DNA of 8,854 nucleotides from Treponema sp. (GCA_031258505.1 JAIRMT010000143.1:1-8854); one strand, 5' to 3'. Numbered from the stretch's first letter, positions 1 to 6,654 are shown. Made by a program: numbers and translations. Notes: a model not told the origin generated them from the sequence alone.

Positions 1-118
1 CGGTTATAACGGCAAAGGTCTACTGTCTACTGTCGAACCTTCCGGTTATAACGGCAAAGGTCTACTGTCTACTGTCGAACCTTCCGGTTATAACGGCAAA
101 GGTCTACTGTCTACTGTC
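1..118. repeat. 42-bp tandem repeat array (2.8 copies, open at left edge)
   Basis: Copies start at 1, 43 and 85. The first two are identical 42-mers and the third matches for 34 bases and stops at 118. Each unit contains an internal heptamer duplication (GTCTACT GTCTACT GTC). The array touches the window edge, so the total copy number is unknown. The period is a multiple of three and two plus-strand frames stay open through it, while all minus-strand frames contain stops. There are no unique spacers, so it is not a CRISPR array. Confidence 0.95.
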
Positions 119-127
119 ATCCCTTAA
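2..127 (+). CDS. Possible 3' end of a gene with 14-residue repeats (partial)
   Basis: The plus-strand frame starting at base 2 is open from the window edge to TAA at 125-127. It encodes three copies of GYNGKGLLSTVEPS, the last ending in VIP. If real, this is the C-terminal tail of a repeat-containing protein whose start lies to the left, convergent with the minus-strand operon that ends at 433. A strong hairpin (117-148) overlaps the stop codon, as expected at the end of a transcription unit. Against it: a second plus frame (from base 3) is also open, and a 42-bp noncoding repeat would give open frames by construction. No function can be assigned. Confidence 0.3.
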   Translation, partial: GYNGKGLLSTVEPSGYNGKGLLSTVEPSGYNGKGLLSTVIP

Positions 128-148
128 CTGTCCCAAGTTCAGGGATGA
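117..148. terminator. Hairpin at end of repeat array, possible terminator
   Basis: TCATCCCT (117-124) pairs with AGGGATGA (141-148). After a single T/C mismatch, AACT (126-129) pairs with AGTT (136-139), closing a 6-nt loop. This gives 12 pairs in total. No T-tract follows on either strand, so it is not a canonical intrinsic terminator. Its place between convergent units suggests transcript termination or 3'-end protection. Confidence 0.4.
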
Positions 149-432
149 GTATCAGGCCGTCGGATGTACTTTCTGACTGCCGCTTACCAGACTGGGTTTC
201 CCCACGTCCAGTATCTTTACGAAAAAGAGTTTGGCGCTTTCCAGACTCCGGGCAAGTACAGACGGCTTTCCCGGCAAATTTCACCCAATGATTTCCCAAA
301 AACTCTTTGACATTTTCCCAAAAATTCCTTGAGTTTTTACCCAAAACTCTTTGACATTTTACCCAAAACTCTTTGAGTTTTTACCAAAAACTCTTGGCAA
401 AATAACGTCGTCGCATCCCTAGCGGAGATGCT
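128..432. other. Gene-poor gap between convergent units
   Basis: No convincing gene lies here. The only long frame is a TTG-initiated minus-strand frame that runs across the 22-bp repeats and is best explained by them. The gap holds the right arm of the 117-148 hairpin, a short imperfect direct repeat (around 179-193 and 235-249, sharing CCAGACT), the 22-bp array (295-394), and a weak 5-bp hairpin (413-417 with 427-431) just past the stop codon of the minus-strand operon. Confidence 0.6.
295..394. repeat. ~22-bp tandem repeats in an alternating A-B-A-B pattern
   Basis: Units begin at 295, 317, 340 and 362, and a partial fifth begins at 384. All start CCCAAAA(A) and share a core like CTCTTTGA. 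Units 1 and 3 end in GACATTTT, while units 2 and 4 end in GAGTTTTTA, so the array is really two copies of a 44-45 bp dimer. The second unit is 23 bp and carries two substitutions. The period is not a multiple of three, which argues against a coding role. The sequence is unrelated to the 42-bp array at the left edge. Confidence 0.85.
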
Positions 433-1053
433 TTAGTACAAACGCTTTTTTTCTTTCAATACTTGCACCTCAATGTTACCCAGATATGCGCCGCCAGTGA
501 TCACGAGTTCTGGGGAGTTAGGAAGCCGCTGTCCCTGACTGCGCAATACGGCATTGCCCAAGTAGGTTACAGCCTCCATGCTGACCGCCAGCGAAGGTGG
601 AACCTTGATAATGACATTGCCCAACACCGCGTTCACGTGCAGTACGGTACGACCGACCGGGAGCTCGCCATCACGAATCGTGATGATCGTGTTGCCAAAG
701 AGAGCCATAAACGAGCGCCTGCGGTTCAAGGTATCGCCGGAGATTTCGCGGTTGGAAAACAAGGCGAGGTCGATTTTTGGCTTGCCATCGTCAGCCGTCG
801 CGGGAGTGATGGATACTGACGCGGGCATTGTGGCCGGATTACTCGCGTAGAGGGCGGTCTCGTTCACGATTTTGTCAACAATGGCAAGCTCGCGCTCGCT
901 CTCCACGCGGTTGATGTACTCAACGAGGCGCTCATACTCCTCAATCGGCAGAGCATTTTGGGAAAACTGCGCTGATAGCGCCTCAATCGCCTGATTCTTG
1001 CGCTCCTCTATCCGCGCCTCTCGTGAAGATAAGGCTACGTTTTTGTCTGTCAT
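433..1053 (-). CDS. DUF1707/SHOCT-like protein with LiaF-like C-terminal beta domain
   Basis: This is a 206-residue protein starting MTDKNV. I prefer this start over an upstream in-frame ATG at 1083 because it lies one base after the stop of the EIIA gene (TAG-G-ATG) and has GGAAG at 1058-1062. Residues about 10-60 (RIEERKNQAIEAL...ELAIV) are helical, charged and resemble the DUF1707/SHOCT-type module. A Pro/Ala/Thr linker follows (about 70-95). Residues 95-206 are beta-rich with four LGN/FGN turns (near 119, 145, 166 and 191), like the C-terminal domain of LiaF/YvqF, a cell-envelope stress regulator. There is no signal peptide or membrane segment, unlike LiaF itself, so it is probably cytosolic. 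It is the last gene of a three-gene operon behind a PtsN-type protein. Its function is unknown; an oligomerising sensor or scaffold is a guess. Confidence 0.8.
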   Translation of the reverse strand: MTDKNVALSSREARIEERKNQAIEALSAQFSQNALPIEEYERLVEYINRVESERELAIVDKIVNETALYASNPATMPASVSITPATADDGKPKIDLALFSNREISGDTLNRRRSFMALFGNTIITIRDGELPVGRTVLHVNAVLGNVIIKVPPSLAVSMEAVTYLGNAVLRSQGQRLPNSPELVITGGAYLGNIEVQVLKEKKRLY

Positions 1054-1054
1054 C

Positions 1055-1525
1055 CTACTTCCATTCTTTTTCTGTATCCTCAATCATCCTGATGATTTCG
1101 GCCTGAGATGCGCGGTTGCGCAGAAAGGTACGAAAATCTTCCCGCTGACAGAAGAAGTTGACACGAGACAGGGTTTGCAGGTGCAGTTTTGGAGATGCTG
1201 ACACAATGAGCAGGAAGCTATGCACAACCTTGCCATCAAGCGCCTTCCAATCAATGTCCCGCCGCAGGTAGCCGATAACCACGAACTGGTTCTTGGGGTC
1301 GCTGATAAGGGCGTTACGGGGATGCGGCAGGGCAATGCCCTTGCCAATGGCCGTACTCATCAGCGCCTCTCGTTCAAGAAGCGCCTTGAGGAGTACAGCG
1401 CTGTCAAGAGGTTCTGGTATAGGTATGGTTTCCAGCGTTGCGGTCAGCACTTCCTCTGGCGTGTTTCCCGGAATATCCCGAAATACACCGCCCCGTCGAA
1501 TCAGTTCGATCAGATCATTTTCCAT
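1055..1525 (-). CDS. ptsN: PTS EIIA type-2 domain protein, PtsN-like
   Basis: This is a 156-residue single-domain protein of the fructose/mannitol/nitrogen EIIA family. The phosphorylation-site motif is present: GKGIALPHPR with His68, preceded by MSTAIG. The second conserved His of the family lies in SPKLHLQTLS (His115). Length and the absence of any fused EIIB, EIIC or HPr domain fit PtsN (EIIA-Ntr), a regulatory phosphoprotein that receives phosphate from NPr/HPr rather than importing sugar. Its targets here are unknown. ATG at 1525 has AAAGGAG at 1534-1540 inside the end of the upstream gene, which stops 2 nt before this start. The next gene starts 1 nt after its stop, so the three are surely co-transcribed. 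The family is confident; the gene symbol is less so because treponemes can carry more than one ptsN paralogue. Confidence 0.9.
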   Translation of the reverse strand: MENDLIELIRRGGVFRDIPGNTPEEVLTATLETIPIPEPLDSAVLLKALLEREALMSTAIGKGIALPHPRNALISDPKNQFVVIGYLRRDIDWKALDGKVVHSFLLIVSASPKLHLQTLSRVNFFCQREDFRTFLRNRASQAEIIRMIEDTEKEWK

Positions 1526-1527
1526 TT

Positions 1528-3480
1528 TTAAAACTCCTTTAGTATAGTATTACAGGTTTCAGCATTAAAGGCTGTTGGGTCAAAACCCTCGCCTAGCTCT
1601 TGCTGGACTTTTCGCTTTTCAGACGAACTGCCGTTTTCAAGAATATCCAGATAACGCCTGAAGCGTATTGGTCCGTCAAGCGTTTCAGGCGGCGCAGAAC
1701 CTGCGCCAGCGATACAGCGGACGCCCTTGACAAGCCCGGACGCGGAGAGGAATATGAGCTTCACAATCCACTTTGGCCCATACTCATAAGATACCTCCGT
1801 TCCGTTTAGTTCATTCAGACACAGTTTTGAATCCAGCGTTTTATTCCCGGACAGAAACCGGAACCCATAGGCGCTCTTCCAGTTAAACAAAGCCTGAATC
1901 ATACGGTGTGTATCGAGCAGGGAATACGAGCCGCTCATGTCAAGACGACGCCACACATCGGTTCCCGTGATGCTAATCTGGACTATGCGACCTTCTCCGT
2001 TGTCGCTATCAATGTTCCGTACCACAGAAAAGTTCCGCTGTCTGAAGTTATTCATGGACTCATTTATGAGTTCACGAATATCCTCGTAAGTATCAATCAT
2101 GCTGTCAATGGAATTGTCGATGGCCTCAAGGTCGGATTCTGGCGGTTCTTTATCAGTGTTGAGGTCTTCAAGCACTGTTGCAGCGTGTTCCTGTATCTGG
2201 GACAGAATGATAAACGTATGTTTAGGCAGGGAAGTCTCGTCAAGGTCGCCCTTCCGCAAGCGCGCCACGAGATCAATCACCGCAGTATGCAGTTCGCCAA
2301 TCCGCTGGCGTATCGGTCCAATGTTCTTGTCCGCGAAACGATTGTACGTATCCCTGAATTCATTAAAGACTTCAATTATATAGCCTGTCAGGAAGTTCCG
2401 ATCCCGTCCGTTTAGAGAGCCGGCAGACCGGGGAATGACCCGTTCAATGACACGCCCAACATCAGTATCCCCGCGGAACAGGGCGTCCCGCACATAGGCC
2501 ATGACCACATATTCGGATATTGGAATTCGCTTCTGAAAGAGCAGGTCCTCAAGCAGGGTACGGTCAGGCAGTATCTGGCTTTTTTCAAGCTCCCGGCTGT
2601 CTGGAATCTCCCTGCCTGCATACCAGAAACGGGTTTCGATCCCATAGCCCACAGTCTCAATACGCTCGGTTTTCTCATAAAGAAACTCCTCCAGAGCATA
2701 CGCAGGCACGGTTCGCATACGCTCGCCCCCATACCAGTAGGCAAAGGCAATCTGTTCCTCAGTAGACAGTCCGGGCCCAAGTGCGGCGAATGATTCCATG
2801 AAGCCCTGTTCCGCCGCGACAAGCCATGAACGCAGGTCTTCCTCGTTCCACTGGTCTTTAGCCACTCGCTCTAGCGCAAATTTGCCCTTCTTCCAATCCA
2901 GAATTCGCACCTCAAAGCGGTCGCCGGGTACGAAAGTGCTTGAACGATAGATGTTTCGCATATCAAGTACATGAATGGAAACCTCCACCGGGTCTTCGTA
3001 AGGGTCTTCGTTAAAGGCTTTCTCGTTTCCGGGGTTATCACGGGCCACATATTGGGGAGCATACTCTTCCCCAAAGATACTGTAGTACGGATAGAAATCT
3101 TCAGGGTCTCCCTCACTAGTGGTAGTGGGTATACGCTGGCTGTTCCAGAAGAACTCATACTCCTGTGGCAGGAGTATTGGATTGGCAAAGGGTGTACAAC
3201 GATGTCCCGGAATCAGTACCCCGTTGAGCAATTCCTCTCGTGTTGGGCTTATAGCAAAACGCGCCTTTTCAAAACAGCCACGCCGGGACATCCACTTCTG
3301 GTTCCCCGCGGGAAAGGCAATGTTGCGAATCTCCATAAGGCTGTTAAGCTCTGCGATAAGATGGCGTCCCCCCCGCGGAGAACCATGCTTACGGATGTGA
3401 GCTACGGCATCTTCCAGCGAAAATGGGGAGACAGTGTTTTCAAGAAAGCTATACAGCGCTTTTTCCTGGTTTTCGGTCAT
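1528..3480 (-). CDS. Large unknown protein with C-terminal pRiA4b ORF-3-like domain
   Basis: This 650-residue soluble protein has no signal peptide or membrane segment. Residues about 4-65 have the helix pattern of a winged helix. Residues 75-120 (ISPTREELLNGVLIPGHR...) and 165-206 (VSIHVLDMRN...GDRFEVRILDWKKGKF) look like compact domains I cannot name. Residues about 380-485 are long acidic helices, possibly coiled coil. Residues 499-648 resemble the plasmid pRiA4b ORF-3 family (PF07929, also called IS1096 TnpR-like): VQISITGTDVWRRL at 500-513, LLDTHRMIQALFNW at 521-534, CIAGAGSAPPETLDGP at 589-604, and a closing FDPTAFNAETCNTIL at 633-647. Each block sits in the expected order and spacing. 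It is the first gene of the operon with the EIIA protein. No Shine-Dalgarno site precedes ATG at 3480, and a promoter-like -10 lies 10 nt upstream. The domain call is from memory of the family; the biochemical role is unknown. Confidence 0.88.
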   Translation of the reverse strand: MTENQEKALYSFLENTVSPFSLEDAVAHIRKHGSPRGGRHLIAELNSLMEIRNIAFPAGNQKWMSRRGCFEKARFAISPTREELLNGVLIPGHRCTPFANPILLPQEYEFFWNSQRIPTTTSEGDPEDFYPYYSIFGEEYAPQYVARDNPGNEKAFNEDPYEDPVEVSIHVLDMRNIYRSSTFVPGDRFEVRILDWKKGKFALERVAKDQWNEEDLRSWLVAAEQGFMESFAALGPGLSTEEQIAFAYWYGGERMRTVPAYALEEFLYEKTERIETVGYGIETRFWYAGREIPDSRELEKSQILPDRTLLEDLLFQKRIPISEYVVMAYVRDALFRGDTDVGRVIERVIPRSAGSLNGRDRNFLTGYIIEVFNEFRDTYNRFADKNIGPIRQRIGELHTAVIDLVARLRKGDLDETSLPKHTFIILSQIQEHAATVLEDLNTDKEPPESDLEAIDNSIDSMIDTYEDIRELINESMNNFRQRNFSVVRNIDSDNGEGRIVQISITGTDVWRRLDMSGSYSLLDTHRMIQALFNWKSAYGFRFLSGNKTLDSKLCLNELNGTEVSYEYGPKWIVKLIFLSASGLVKGVRCIAGAGSAPPETLDGPIRFRRYLDILENGSSSEKRKVQQELGEGFDPTAFNAETCNTILKEF

Positions 3481-3490
3481 GACTACTCTA

Positions 3491-3519
3491 ACTATGCCCT
3501 ATGAAAGACACTAAGACAA
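3491..3519 (-). promoter_or_regulatory. Candidate promoter of the three-gene operon
   Basis: On the minus strand TTGTCT (3519-3514) is followed after exactly 17 nt by CATAGT (3496-3491). The predicted start of transcription (about 3484) is only about 4 nt ahead of ATG at 3480. That leader is too short for a ribosome binding site, and none is visible. Match to the sigma-70 consensus is moderate. Confidence 0.35.
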
Positions 3520-3544
3520 GTGCGAGTGTTGAGAATGGAGTCCA

Positions 3545-3592
3545 CGAATAGTACGAATTAACACTAATGAGAAATAGCTTCGTATCTATTCG
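3545..3592. terminator. Imperfect stem-loop between DUF362 gene and the operon
   Basis: The 13-nt arm at 3545-3557 (CGAATAGTACGAA) pairs with 3579-3592 with a single bulged T at 3585. The loop of 21 nt itself contains ATTA-ACAC-TAAT (3557-3568). It lies 23 bp past the DUF362 stop and upstream of the candidate promoter of the next gene. Termination or 3'-end protection of the DUF362 transcript is the simplest reading. There is no T-tract, so a regulatory or protein-binding palindrome is possible. Confidence 0.4.
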
Positions 3593-3614
3593 CGGCTCTC
3601 TCTATAGTCGTGGT

Positions 3615-4700
3615 TTACTTCACCATCTCAAACTCATACGTGCCGTCGCCGAGTCCCAGCTCGTTGAGGAAGCGAATCTGGGAATACGGGTCTTTGCCGT
3701 GGAGTCGCTCAAAAAGGTGTCCCTTGTCGCCGAGCTTGATGCCTTCAGGTACGCCTTCGGGGTTGAGACGCTCAAACTTGATCTGGTCAAGGCTGGCGTT
3801 TTCAATGGCGGCGAGGTTCCATGATGACATAAGCCCAATGTCTGGCACCAGCGATGGCGTGGTCATGCCCCAACAGTCGCACATGGCAGTGATGCTGATG
3901 AGCAGGTTGATGTAAAAAACATTGTCCGGCTGAAAGGTGTCAAGCACGGTTTTGGTGCAGAGGGCAAGCCCCTTCTGGAAGTCAAGGTAGCTGGCATCGC
4001 TCAGGGTGATGGCCTCCGCTGGACAGACTTTCTTACAGTGCTGGCAGAGGGTACAGTTGTGAAAGTTCACGCTGTAGTTGCCGTCCTTGTCAAAGCTGTT
4101 CGCCTTGTGGTTACAGGCTTCGATGCACGCGCCGCAGTGGATACAGTTTTCCGCGTTCCACTTGAGGCCGCCCTCAAGCCCGTGCTGTTCACGCCGGGTA
4201 CGGTCGCTCACGCAGCCCATCGCGATGTTTTTCACCGCGCCCCCATAGGCGCAGCAACCATGTCCCTTCACATGGGAGAAGTCGATGAGGAAGTCGGCAT
4301 CGTGGATAAGACCAGCAATGTCAACGTGCTTAAAACTCTTCCACTCGACTTCTTTGGTATACAGGTACTTTCCAAGATGGCCGGAAGCTTCCAGCACCGG
4401 CGCGCCTAAGCTTTCTTGGGTATAGCCGCGCTGTTCAGGATGACGTCCGGCGATGTAGTGGTCGGTGAAAAAACACTTGCCGCCATGATCTTTCACGAAT
4501 TCGGCAAGCAGACGCATGAACACTGGCGGGATGGTAGAGTAACCGATCTCCGAGCCGACGTGGATCTTGATAGCGACACTTTTGTCCTTGACCTTATCGC
4601 CAAGCCCACTTGCCGCAAGCTGTCGCTGCAGTTTGCGCGGCAGGGTCTGATCCGCCTCATACGCGCTGTATGCCATGTCTGAAAAATATACCGTTGCCAT
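3615..4700 (-). CDS. DUF362 protein with two 4Fe-4S motifs
   Basis: This is a 361-residue protein. Residues 1-180 and the C-terminal part match the DUF362 family: the opening MATVYFSDM, SVAIKIHVGS...GYSTIPP (41-59), DHYIAGRHP (80-88), and the FSHVKGHGCCAYGGAVKNIAMGC region (141-163) with several cysteines. An inserted two-cluster ferredoxin module follows, with C186-x2-C189-x2-C192-x3-C196 and C216-x2-C219-x2-C222-x3-C226-P. The first motif ends in Asn rather than the usual Pro. Such proteins are common in anaerobes and presumed redox-active, but no reaction is established. Cytosolic: no signal peptide or membrane segment. ATG at 4700 has AAGGAG at 4711-4716, 10 nt upstream, giving a confident start. 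It is divergent from aspS and is followed by 134 bp and a stem-loop before the next minus-strand gene, so it is probably a single-gene unit. Confidence 0.92.
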   Translation of the reverse strand: MATVYFSDMAYSAYEADQTLPRKLQRQLAASGLGDKVKDKSVAIKIHVGSEIGYSTIPPVFMRLLAEFVKDHGGKCFFTDHYIAGRHPEQRGYTQESLGAPVLEASGHLGKYLYTKEVEWKSFKHVDIAGLIHDADFLIDFSHVKGHGCCAYGGAVKNIAMGCVSDRTRREQHGLEGGLKWNAENCIHCGACIEACNHKANSFDKDGNYSVNFHNCTLCQHCKKVCPAEAITLSDASYLDFQKGLALCTKTVLDTFQPDNVFYINLLISITAMCDCWGMTTPSLVPDIGLMSSWNLAAIENASLDQIKFERLNPEGVPEGIKLGDKGHLFERLHGKDPYSQIRFLNELGLGDGTYEFEMVK

Positions 4701-4738
4701 TGTCTAAAACTCCTTCGTTATTGATGTGATAAGTGGAG

Positions 4739-4767
4739 TCTAAAAGTTAATGTTCATCTGAAGTCAA
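4739..4767 (-). promoter_or_regulatory. Candidate promoter of the DUF362 gene
   Basis: On the minus strand TTGACT (4767-4762), a five-of-six match to the -35 consensus, is followed after 17 nt by TTTAGA (4744-4739), a weak -10. The resulting leader would be about 30 nt and include the AAGGAG ribosome binding site. It sits in the 118-bp divergent gap with aspS. Confidence 0.4.
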
Positions 4768-4806
4768 GAGCTTTAGACCTCTCTTTCTAAGATTCAACAG
4801 ATTCCT

Positions 4807-4812
4807 TATACT
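4807..4812 (+). promoter_or_regulatory. -10 box 6 nt before the aspS start codon
   Basis: TATACT is a five-of-six match to the -10 consensus. With the usual 6-nt spacing, +1 falls exactly on the A of ATG at 4819. The -35 region (around 4784-4789, TTTCTA) is weak. There is no Shine-Dalgarno site before 4819. Either the mRNA is leaderless, or translation begins at the second ATG (4828), which has GGA at 4821-4823. Confidence 0.45.
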
Positions 4813-4818
4813 ATTTTT

Positions 4819-6654
4819 ATGGAATATATGAAACGAACCAATACCTGTGGCGCTCTACGGAAGAAAGACGCAGGTACTACGGTGATATTAAACGGCTGGG
4901 TATACCGGAAACGGGAGCATGGGGGCATTTCCTTTATTAACCTACGGGACAGATACGGCGTTACTCAGGTTATTGTGGACGAGAACTCGCCGCCGGAACT
5001 TGCTGCCATAAGCGCGGAACTGCGGAACGAGTTCTGCATCGCGGTTGAGGGCATAGTCCGTGAGCGCCCAGCCGCAATGGTGAACCCAGACATGGCGACC
5101 GGCGAGGTCGAGGTACTTGCCTCAAGGCTCCTCATTCTCAACCGCTGTGAAGTGCTTCCTTTCCAGTTTGATGAAGAAGGCGATATAAAGGAAGAACTTC
5201 GTCTCAAGTACCGTTACCTTGACCTGCGGAACGCGGATATGCAGCGCAAGATTCGCCTGCGAAGCGAGGTGTGCTTTGCCGTGCGGGAATGGATGACTGG
5301 TCAGGGGTTTTACGAGATTGAGACGCCCACCTTCATCAAGTCCACGCCGGAAGGCGCGCGGGATTACCTAGTGCCATCGCGGATACACGCGGGCAAATTC
5401 TACGCCCTGCCCCAGTCGCCTCAACTTTATAAACAGCTCCTTATGGTCTCAGGGTTTGACAAGTATTTCCAGATTGCCCGCTGTTACCGGGACGAGGACG
5501 CGCGCGGCGACCGCCAGCCGGAGTTTACCCAGATTGATATTGAGATGTCTTTCGTGAGCCGCGACGATGTTCTTACCATGACTGAAGGGCTTATGGGCTA
5601 TGTGTTTAAGAAGTGCCTCAATATCGAACTTCCATCCAAGTTTCCGCGCCTCAGCTACGAGGAGGCTATGGACTGGTATGGTTCGGACAAGCCTGATCTT
5701 CGCTTTGATATGAAGTTACAGGACTTTGCCCCTTATGTAGCTGCCGGCGGCTTTCAGGCGTTCAAGGACGCGCTGGCTGCTGGTGAAAGCGAAAAGGCCG
5801 CTGGTCTGGCAAAGGGCATCAGCATCGCTGGCGGCGCGGTTAAGGCGCTTGTGGTTCCGGGCAAAGCCGGCTATTCCCGCAAGCAGATTGAGGAACTGGA
5901 AACACAGGCTAAGGTTTACAAGGCCAAGGGGCTTGCCTGGATGAAAGTTGTTGGCTCAAGCGATGCGCCGACGCTTGAGGGCGGGGTTTCAAAGTTCTTT
6001 GCCGCTAACGCCGCTGATATAGTGCAGGGCTTAGGCGCAAAAAGCGGAGACCTTATCCTTATCTGTGCTGATTCCCGCGCTCGAATCGCCAATATCGCAC
6101 TGGGCGCGGTGCGTCTCCGACTCGGCAAAGACCTTTCCCTTTGCGATCCCCATAAATTTGCCTTTGTATGGATTGTGGACTTCCCTCTGTTTGAGTTCAA
6201 CGAAGAAGAGAAGCGCTGGGAAGCTGCCCACCACATGTTTTCATACCCGCAGGAGCAGTATCACGCCGCGCTGGAAAGCGATCCGGGCGCGGTGAAGGGC
6301 GACCTCTACGACCTCGTGCTTAATGGCTATGAGCAAGCCTCTGGTTCCATCCGTATTCACGATCCGGCTTTACAGAAGCGCATATTCAACATCGTGGGTA
6401 TCTCTTCTGATGAGGCTGAGAAGAAGTTCGGCTTTCTTACCAACGCCTTCAAGTTTGGCGCGCCTCCGCACGGCGGCATTGCGCCCGGTCTTGATCGCCT
6501 CGTGATGCTCATGGCTGGCGAAACCTCTATAAAGGAAGTTATTGCCTTCCCGAAAAATTCCTTTGCTCAAAGCCCCATGGACGACTGCCCCAGCGAGGTG
6601 GAGCAGAAACAGCTTGACGAACTGCGCTTGCTGATAAAGCCGGACGCGAAGTAG
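4819..6654 (+). CDS. aspS: Aspartate--tRNA ligase (AspRS), bacterial type
   Basis: This 611-residue class II synthetase charges tRNA with aspartate in the cytosol. The N-terminal OB-fold anticodon-binding domain (to about 115) begins RTNTCGALR...GWVYRKREHGG. The catalytic domain has DLRNADMQRKIRLRSEV (135-151), the SPQLYKQLLM motif (200-209), motif 2 FQIARCYRDEDARGDRQPEFTQID (217-240) and motif 3 GIAPGLDRLVMLMAG (553-567). The bacterial GAD insertion spans about 300-430. Length is typical (about 590-610). His34 in KREHGG (His31 if translation starts at M4) matches the residue I recall as linked to non-discriminating AspRS, which also makes Asp-tRNA(Asn) for GatCAB; this is an inference. ATG at 4819 or 4828 could be the start: family members usually begin close to M-x-RT-x-TCG, which favours 4828. 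It is a monocistronic unit followed by two hairpins. Confidence 0.98.
   Translation: MEYMKRTNTCGALRKKDAGTTVILNGWVYRKREHGGISFINLRDRYGVTQVIVDENSPPELAAISAELRNEFCIAVEGIVRERPAAMVNPDMATGEVEVLASRLLILNRCEVLPFQFDEEGDIKEELRLKYRYLDLRNADMQRKIRLRSEVCFAVREWMTGQGFYEIETPTFIKSTPEGARDYLVPSRIHAGKFYALPQSPQLYKQLLMVSGFDKYFQIARCYRDEDARGDRQPEFTQIDIEMSFVSRDDVLTMTEGLMGYVFKKCLNIELPSKFPRLSYEEAMDWYGSDKPDLRFDMKLQDFAPYVAAGGFQAFKDALAAGESEKAAGLAKGISIAGGAVKALVVPGKAGYSRKQIEELETQAKVYKAKGLAWMKVVGSSDAPTLEGGVSKFFAANAADIVQGLGAKSGDLILICADSRARIANIALGAVRLRLGKDLSLCDPHKFAFVWIVDFPLFEFNEEEKRWEAAHHMFSYPQEQYHAALESDPGAVKGDLYDLVLNGYEQASGSIRIHDPALQKRIFNIVGISSDEAEKKFGFLTNAFKFGAPPHGGIAPGLDRLVMLMAGETSIKEVIAFPKNSFAQSPMDDCPSEVEQKQLDELRLLIKPDAK

Noticed and set aside
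1..118. CRISPR array
   Set aside because: Repeats are directly adjacent with no unique spacers and show no dyad symmetry; this is a plain tandem repeat.
101..118. GTCTAC motifs at the left edge as the missing IS3 right terminus
   Set aside because: Only the GTCTAC hexamer matches the expected complement; the TTGGGGTAAGGTCCA part is absent and the motif belongs to the internal heptamer repeat.
117..344. Minus-strand 75-codon open frame
   Set aside because: It starts at TTG inside the 22-bp repeats, has no ribosome binding site, and its composition follows the repeats; it also spans the 117-148 hairpin.
413..431. Terminator of the three-gene operon
   Set aside because: The GCATC/GATGC stem has only 5 pairs and no T-tract on the minus strand; too weak to list as a terminator.
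1906..2415. Plus-strand 169-codon open frame
   Set aside because: Antisense to the 650-residue protein, which has a coherent domain structure and operon context; no recognisable protein features.
2971..3504. Plus-strand 177-codon open frame
   Set aside because: Antisense shadow of the same 650-residue gene, without a ribosome binding site.
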